Part shown: one piece after another, positions 62,401 through 64,000 of the stretch
Numbering within the stretch: the first letter of the stretch is position 1
How the letters are laid out: each line of letters starts with the position of its first letter
Origin: Siphlonurus alternatus
Lineage: Eukaryota > Arthropoda > Insecta > Ephemeroptera > Siphlonuridae
Direction of reading: 5' to 3'
Length of the DNA: 64,000 nucleotides
NCBI GenBank assembly: GCA_949825025.1
Contig: OX463784.1
Coordinates: 3,329,668-3,393,667 of the forward strand
Notes under the pieces: generated by a model
Databases searched by the model: none
Told to the model about the DNA's origin: nothing
What the model saw: the letters and a program-made list of their open reading frames with translations, nothing else
Program-made: the position numbers and the translations under genes

Positions 62401-62904
62401 CCAGCCAGTGAATTCAAACGCACTCCAGTTTCTTCCGACTTTACTGCGCATGCGCATAGAGGCGCAAAAGGAGGGAGGGCAAGCGCAGGAAAGCGGCTGA
62501 TATCAGGTTGATGAATAAAAAAACGTAGCCGCTATATCAAAATTATCAAATGGGGTGGACTATAATTTTTCTTCACGCGATTCGCAGTGCGCAGGCCTTG
62601 GTGACGGAGTGGGCAGTGAGGCAACCTATCAATCTCGTGACGCTGCCCTATTAACTGTGCTGCTAGTGCCAGTTTTACCCACCCTCGGCGCTGGTCTGAT
62701 CCGGCGGTCCTCGATGACACTTGAGTCCTCTGAGGCAGCGGCCGTGCTGGGGCCGGGCAGCCATCACGAAGGGCGGTGCGAGGGCCGTGACCACGCGAAA
62801 CACGGCCCGGCCACCGGGAGAGGGTCCCACCACGTCCCCGCCCGGCCACACGATCGTGTCCAACCTGACATGGGGCCCGGATATTAACCCCACGCGTCGC
62901 CAAC
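47154..62904 (-). CDS. GRIN3: NMDA-type ionotropic glutamate receptor, NR3 (GRIN3) class; LBD to C-terminus
   Basis: Ten exons in consistent phase encode 803 residues here; the N-terminal domain exons lie beyond 64000. Numbering residues from the first full codon: the S1 entry (TIVWPGGDVVGP and FRVVTALAPPFVM) leads to CCYGFSMDLLQ and YIVSDGFYG. The ligand arginine is R149 in SSTRSKVIEF. M1 is about 188-207, then YEWLSPFGLNP as in NR3. The pore loop WGLLCGHLV has Gly (241) at the QRN site, as in NR3 subunits, instead of Asn of NR1/NR2. M3 has SYTANIAAL (271-279), one change from SYTANLAA. S2 keeps S307 and D350 (glycine-site positions in NR1/NR3) and two disulfide cysteines. M4 is about 427-450. 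The ~330-residue tail ends in a leucine-rich coiled coil. NR3 subunits bind glycine and lower calcium permeability in vertebrates; the same here is inference. Confidence 0.9.
47518..47702. repeat. Foldback family G copy
   Basis: TTAAAGGTGCTTTGCCAAGG at the left, CCATGGCAAAGCACTTTTAG at the right. In the intron before the last GRIN3-like exon. Confidence 0.8.
47967..48428 (-). CDS. GRIN3: GRIN3-like exon I: tail with degenerate GNA repeats
   Basis: Acceptor TTGCCATCCATTGCAG, 462 bases. Encodes an S/P/D-rich start and then about six spaced short motifs of the type LCNAV, IGNAV, LGNAT, LGMAA, MGKVA, AGNVA. The donor is CGAAG-GTTCGT, a weak site accepted because the next exon restores frame and a stop follows in a good context. 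Confidence 0.75.
48555..48800. other. GC-richer intronic patch
   Basis: Contains the palindrome GAACGTGACGTCACGTTC at about 48687 and a short open frame on each strand. It lies in the long intron between exons H and I; no family or convincing splice pair, so probably a repeat remnant. Confidence 0.35.
48826..48964. repeat. Foldback family G copy, short
   Basis: CTTTAAGATACTTTTCCATGG to CCATGTAAAAGCACCTTAAG with GCAAGTGCGCCTTTCTCGC inside. Confidence 0.8.
49385..49675. repeat. Foldback family H copy
   Basis: AAAGTCTTCTACTCACAATG to AGCAGAAGACTTTG, the best-preserved H copy. Confidence 0.88.
49800..50385. repeat. Foldback (AGAGACCTCCGTGT family) split by a family F element
   Basis: TATAGAGACCTCCGTGTCGT at the left and ACGACACGTAGGTCTCTATA at the right. 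The right arm is interrupted by an F element (50049-50322). Centre contains paired TGACGTCAT sites. Confidence 0.88.
50049..50322 (+). repeat. Family F element inserted in the foldback
   Basis: CCCGAGTTGAAATAAATTTC to CCTAATTTTTCAACTAGG, with GGTTCTACCTGAATTAAGAG host arm sequence on the far side. Confidence 0.88.
50374..50607 (+). repeat. 117-bp tandem duplication
   Basis: TATAGAGCTGATTTCTGTTT at 50374 starts again at 50491. The two 117-bp units (ending CAGGCCAGATTATA / AAGGCCAGATTATA) differ at a handful of positions. A diverged single-copy relative occurs at 56800-57160 in another intron of the same gene. Confidence 0.92.
50945..51015 (-). CDS. GRIN3: GRIN3-like exon H: short basic exon
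   Basis: Acceptor GTGTTTCAG, 71 bases, donor GTGAGT, phase 2 out. Encodes KEHEQRRRRKSKSQFFEM and IQEIR. Too short for ORF calling; supported by splice sites and phase. Its RRRRK run could act as a retention signal (inference). Confidence 0.75.
51308..51612. repeat. Foldback family A3 copy
   Basis: TTGCAGAAATGGATAGAGGG to CCATTTCTGCAATAAAAAA with AAGATCCTGGGTTCAAATC inside. Ends about 50 bp from exon G. Confidence 0.8.
51665..51784 (-). CDS. GRIN3: GRIN3-like exon G: membrane-proximal tail
   Basis: Acceptor AATTTGCAG, 120 bases, donor AGA-GTAAGT, phase 0 on both sides. Encodes KLYRFINCVELVSPHHAA and HITSLFQKSVKR. Confidence 0.8.
51955..53097. repeat. Family C foldback interrupted by an 818-bp element
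   Basis: Left part 51955-52160 and right part 52985-53097 are the two arms of a C element (CATCCTCTATCAGTATTTAA; TTTTAGCTACTGATAGGGGA). The interruption is the TIR element listed separately. Confidence 0.85.
52163..52980. mobile_element. 818-bp non-autonomous TIR element
   Basis: ATGACAACCTTTAACAAA at the left and ACTGTTAAAGGTTGTCAT at the right are inverted termini of about 16 bp. TATAT lies within two bases outside each end and may be the target duplication. No long frame, so a deletion derivative or MITE with unknown parent. It is the youngest layer here, as it splits a foldback. Confidence 0.82.
53653..54010 (-). mobile_element. 5S-headed SINE (minus)
   Basis: Tail TTACAAGGATACTACCC and head GTAGCCTGACTTTGGTGATC + TAACGCGAACAGG. 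In the intron between exons F and G. Confidence 0.88.
54008..54264. repeat. Foldback (AGAGAYCTCC termini) with GCACGGCCCGGTTC arms
   Basis: CTACAGAGATCCTCCATGAC to AGACACGGAGGTCTCTGTA; arms TTCACTGTAACTGAGAGT / ACTCTCAGTTACAGTGAA and GGCACGGCCCGGTTCTTGCT / its complement. Confidence 0.9.
54285..54452. repeat. Family D foldback, eroded
   Basis: GTGACGTGAATAATGCGCAC, ATCCATTGGCGATCATATTT and GATAATGTGAATCAACCTTA recall the D right half. Confidence 0.65.
54453..54670 (+). mobile_element. SINE tail half (plus)
   Basis: GTCCGTCCTGACTGAGATTT to TCTTAGGGGTGTATCCTTG and an A run that ends about 20 bp from the exon F donor. Confidence 0.85.
54702..54995 (-). CDS. GRIN3: GRIN3-like exon F: end of S2 and M4
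   Basis: Acceptor CTCCCTTATCCAG, 294 bases, donor GTGGGC. Encodes ISQYSTNGYLDILQHKWY, the second S2 cysteine (GLPC), the M4 helix VFLLLALGMVAGICILI and EHIFYKRYLPG. Confidence 0.92.
55075..55428. repeat. Foldback family B/C hybrid copy
   Basis: B-type arms (TTGAGAGGCAGATTTTAGTA / AAAATCTGCCTCTCAAAA) but the right end is C-like (CAGCTGATCCGTGTTATCTC + TACCTTA). The left terminus is lost. Confidence 0.75.
55425..55618. repeat. Foldback family G copy
   Basis: GGCGGGGCGAAAAAAGCGCA to AGTGCACTTTTCTCGTCCC with ATGGCCGCCATATGACAATG. In the intron just 3' of GRIN3-like exon E. Confidence 0.8.
55688..55835 (-). CDS. GRIN3: GRIN3-like exon E: S2 core
   Basis: Acceptor ATGACGTCACAG, 148 bases, donor GTGAGT. 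Encodes LDVLVGDSAVLDYYRAMDP + GCKLERFGE and DMYAVGLARGFPLR. The Asp in VGDSAVLDY corresponds to the ligand-contacting Asp of NR1. Confidence 0.92.
55900..56790. other. Intronic AT-rich sequence
   Basis: Nothing recognised beyond low-complexity AT stretches; no exon with consistent phase between exons D and E. Confidence 0.45.
56795..57165 (+). repeat. Diverged copy of the 50490-50860 repeat
   Basis: TTGCTGTTTATGTTTACGAG, GGTAGAAAAGAGAAAGT and TACTAGTCTGTGCATTCTGG + TCCTCC parallel TTCTGTTTATGTTTACGTG, GGGAAAAGAGAAAGT and GCTAGTCCGTGCATTCTGGC. Single, not tandem, here. Two introns of one gene share it. Confidence 0.75.
57200..57333 (-). CDS. GRIN3: GRIN3-like exon D: start of S2
   Basis: Acceptor CCTCGGATGTTGCAG, 134 bases, donor GTGGGT. 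Encodes LMSQRVGTARSSIAEFY and LWQHMRAFSLPDVEQG. The acceptor region is antisense to a tRNA-headed SINE at 57337-57600. Confidence 0.9.
57337..57600 (+). mobile_element. tRNA-headed SINE abutting a splice acceptor
   Basis: The head has AGGACGTGAGTTCGAGTCCC, a tRNA B-box region. The tail CAGGTTTCCACGTTTTCTC + ATTTCAAATAGGCAAAC matches the shared SINE tail. The gene's exon D acceptor is on the opposite strand at 57334-57335, inside or at the edge of the head. Confidence 0.72.
57735..57962. repeat. Diverged foldback (ATGACGTCA family of 25.7 kb)
   Basis: GATGCTGTGACGTCAGAGTC + ATGCAACG and TACATGACTATGACGTCACT correspond to the arms of the 25695 copy. Confidence 0.7.
58003..58360. repeat. Foldback family C copy with TTAA borders
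   Basis: TTTAAGGTAGAGATAATACG to CGTATTATCTCTACCTTAA, 350 bp, both arms complete: the reference C copy. Confidence 0.92.
58361..58675. repeat. Second family C-like foldback in tandem
   Basis: AAGGGTAAGGTAAATAAG then AAATCCCTCACATGAAAATT and the mirrored TTTTCATGCGAGGGATTTT. A divergent C relative directly next to the previous copy; ends about 80 bp before exon C's 3' end. Confidence 0.8.
58753..59296 (-). CDS. GRIN3: GRIN3-like exon C: end of S1, M1, pore, M3
   Basis: Acceptor TTTATTTACAG, 544 bases, donor GTGAGT. Contains ATWTGIVGDLM, the agonist arginine, M1, the pore loop with G/H at the QRN and +1 sites, and SYTANIAAL at the gate. The largest exon and the one that fixes the family. Confidence 0.95.
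59343..59628. repeat. Foldback family H copy
   Basis: CAAAGTCTTGTACTCGCAAT to GCACAAGACTTTGCTG. About 45 bp upstream of exon C. Confidence 0.88.
59629..59885 (+). mobile_element. tRNA-headed SINE (plus)
   Basis: AAGCGGTATAGCATGCATGA + CTTGGAACCAAG and B box CGTAAGTTCAAACCTC form the head. The tail is AATTAGGTTCCCACGTTTCC + TCAGTT and AGGCAAATGATGGGTTGAA. Confidence 0.8.
59930..60135. repeat. Family D foldback copy
   Basis: GTCAGATTCAGATGGCGACA to CGCCATGTGAATCTACCTTAA with ATCCTATGCGGCGG inside. Confidence 0.85.
60160..60595 (-). mobile_element. LINE 3' end with reverse-transcriptase C-terminal residues
   Basis: The minus-strand frame 60316-60567 reads HHNHNTRNTKNVITSIYCR and FMSCLTLYNKLPCDIKCN, then WLVDMCFYSVKNYMDYE. 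The H.YNTR...N and LYN-LP-DIK pattern is the conserved C-terminal end of LINE ORF2 proteins (Jockey/CR1-like groups). 5'-truncated; 3' part toward 60160. A T26 tract adjoins. Confidence 0.85.
60718..60862. repeat. Foldback (CTTAGTTTACG termini)
   Basis: AAATCTTAGTTTACGCCCAA and the mirrored CACGTAAACTCAAATCTC frame GTCGCCACATG / CATACCAAGATGGCGAC. Confidence 0.7.
60886..61052. repeat. Near-perfect 165-bp foldback
   Basis: GACAGATCTTAGTTTACCTC + TAGACAGTTCAGTAGAC returns as GTCTACTGAACTGTC + TAGAGGTAAACCAAGATCTG. Ends about 12 bp from the exon B 3' end. Confidence 0.9.
61065..61185 (-). CDS. GRIN3: GRIN3-like exon B: S1 core
   Basis: Acceptor TTCCCGTTTTCAG, 121 bases, donor GTAAAT. Encodes SNDTTCCYGFSMDLLQK and FQLYIVSDGFYGS; vertebrate NR3A has the equivalent CCYGYCIDLLE and YIVGDGKYG. 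Confidence 0.92.
61575..61838 (-). mobile_element. Repeat shared with 39240-39785
   Basis: TTAGTTTATAAAGAATACAC, TTCAATGGTTTTAAGCGTTC and GCGTTATCCTATAAGTAGGC are common to both. Probable LINE tail; a further shared phrase CAATCTCGTGACGCTGCC appears at 62630, next to exon A. Confidence 0.55.
62085..62515. repeat. Nested foldback with CCAGCCCGGGCTGG arms
   Basis: Outer arms GATATCGGCTACCTGC and inverted TGATATCAGG / GTAGCCGC; inner arms GAGTGCGTTTGAATTCAC and GTGAATTCAAACGCACTC around GGCCAGCCCGGGCTGGC. Confidence 0.8.
62683..62904 (-). CDS. GRIN3: GRIN3-like exon A: start of S1
   Basis: Acceptor TTTTGTGCTTGCAG, 222 bases, donor GTGGGT. Encodes LDTIVWPGGDVVGPSPGG and VFRVVTALAPPFVMA, the WPGG and VVT-PFV pattern that opens S1 in NMDA subunits, then Cys-containing CLRGLKCHR. 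Overlapping frames on both strands are shadows. Upstream exons (amino-terminal domain) are not in the window. Confidence 0.85.
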
Positions 62905-62943
62905 CTGCAAGCACAAAACTGGGTTTTTTACTTTGTCTTTTAC

Positions 62944-63308
62944 AGGTAGAGATAACACGGATCAGCTGGCCCAATGTTAATAAAAATCCCATTCATAAAA
63001 ATTTACGAAGAAAAAAAATTCAATGTTCTCCTTAACATACCTTATCAGTAGGTAAAATATCAGGTATACAAAACCAGCTAGTTTTCGAGTTATTAATTTT
63101 TAAATTTGACTAGTTTAACATGGAATTACCATTTCTCCATGTTAAATTAGTCAACTTTAAAAATTAATAACTCAAAAACTATAGCTCGTTTTTGTATACC
63201 TGATATTTTACCTACTGATAAGGTATGTTAAGGAGAACATTTTAAATTTTTTTCACAATTTTTATGAATGGGATCTTTATTAACATTGGGCGTGTTATCT
63301 CTACTTTA
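62944..63308. repeat. Foldback family C copy
   Basis: ACAGGTAGAGATAACACGGA to GGGCGTGTTATCTCTACTTTAA. It starts about 40 bp upstream of exon A's acceptor. Confidence 0.88.
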
Positions 63309-63503
63309 AGATGCATTTCCATGGAGCGGGAAAAGCAAAAAAATCGCGTGCTGCAGTCAATTACCTGCAGACTCAGAATTTCTTTGCCTTGCGAGGAGCG
63401 ATTTTATCGCCAACATGGCTGCCATGTATGATTGAAGCAAGTGCGCTTTTCTCACCCCGCCAAGCCTCACTCGTCATCGCTCCATGGAAATGCACCTTAA
63501 TTT
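63308..63503. repeat. Foldback family G copy with TTAA borders
   Basis: TTTAAGATGCATTTCCATGG + AGCGGG at the left and CGCTCCATGGAAATGCACC + TTAA at the right. It shares its left TTAA with the family C copy next to it. Confidence 0.88.
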
Positions 63504-64000
63504 TTATCTTCTTTTAGTTACCTGTATTCTAACACCCTATAAACTGTCCCTTTTTTTTAAAAAAAATCATAGGCAATTTATTTCAGTATAAAGCACACAT
63601 TCATATAATCTGATATATTTTTATTATATATCATACAATCTGTACTGCTAGATGTATATTTGGTTCAATAAGCACCTTCTGTGATGTCTTAGGCTTAACC
63701 TGAGAAATTTGGGCGAAAAATTCGTTACAAATTTTCTTCAAATTAATTTGGTAGACTTACAACAATCGTCAAATTAGTTCTGAATTTTTTCGGATTTTTT
63801 TAACCGTTGGTTTAATTATAATTAATTTATTTAAATGAGAATTTTGTATCCTTCCAATGTTAAATTTGTCAATTAGTATTGCAAAAAAAAACTATACAAC
63901 AGATTCTTTTGCTTTTTTTTTTAATAAAACCTAATTTTATAGAATATTTTTCTGAATTGTTTTCATATATTTCGAACCGCTGTGATGATTGTTTTTCATA
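63504..64000. other. AT-rich right edge, presumed GRIN3-like intron
   Basis: No exon with NMDA-receptor similarity is visible; the next upstream exon is beyond the window. Confidence 0.5.

Noticed and set aside
62532..62903. Frames overlapping GRIN3-like exon A, including the plus-strand one
   Set aside because: Only the third frame (minus) matches NMDA S1 and fits the splice phases.
47154..62904. Insect-type variant ionotropic receptor (IR) or kainate/AMPA receptor
   Set aside because: YEWLSPFGLNP, the Gly at the QRN site, the CCYG and WPGG motifs and the conserved S2 Asp point to the NMDA NR3 class.
1..64000. CRISPR arrays, bacterial operons, prophage or attachment sites
   Set aside because: The window is spliced eukaryotic DNA; the regular repeats are microsatellites or foldbacks without spacers.

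Overview
This is a window of AT-rich eukaryotic (animal) nuclear DNA, most probably from an arthropod. A crustacean or other non-insect arthropod fits, but the species cannot be named from the sequence. The evidence is small spliced exons with GT/AG introns, a TATA plus TCAGT-type initiator promoter in front of a cuticle-like secreted protein, a 5S-rRNA-headed SINE family whose head resembles arthropod 5S rRNA, and very dense foldback/MITE-type repeats and microsatellites. There are no bacterial or viral features. Most long ORFs are noise. The real genes are split into short exons, several of which have to be assembled by splice sites and phase.

Layout: (1) 1-3932, minus strand: the 5' half of a secreted C-type-lectin-domain gene (four exons, phase-consistent) that runs off the left edge. 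(2) 4-15 kb: repeat-rich, with a 1.3-kb giant foldback at 8.2-9.5 kb, two weak exon candidates near 10.3 and 11.3 kb, and several TTAA-flanked foldbacks. (3) 15125-19744, minus strand: a complete two-exon gene for a 449-aa secreted, low-complexity protein with Val-Pro repeats and [12 protein letters not shown] repeats, probably a cuticle or extracellular-matrix protein, with a recognisable core promoter. (4) 23.9-35.5 kb, plus strand: a seven-exon gene for a 330-aa secreted protein of three Ig domains that matches Ig1-Ig3 of the PDGFR/VEGFR/Pvr receptor family but stops directly after Ig3, so it is a candidate soluble (decoy) receptor. A fragment of its exon 4 is duplicated inside a foldback element in its own intron 5. 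(5) 36-47 kb: no convincing gene; a GC-rich island, tandem duplications, a 15-16 bp-period array and a 225-bp ATAAT microsatellite. (6) 47154-62904 and onward off the right edge, minus strand: ten exons of an NMDA-type ionotropic glutamate receptor of the NR3 (GRIN3) class. They cover the ligand-binding domain, pore, M4 and C-terminal tail. The amino-terminal domain lies outside the window.

The three families of extracellular or membrane genes are not an operon and show no common pathway. They share only the repeat environment. At least nine foldback/TIR families, one 5S-headed and one tRNA-headed SINE group with a shared tail, and LINE 3' ends fill introns and spacers, often nested in one another. 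Exon boundaries below were chosen so that GT/AG sites, reading phase and protein-family alignment agree. Phases were checked arithmetically for the three main multi-exon genes. Family assignments rest on recognition of conserved motifs, not on database searches.
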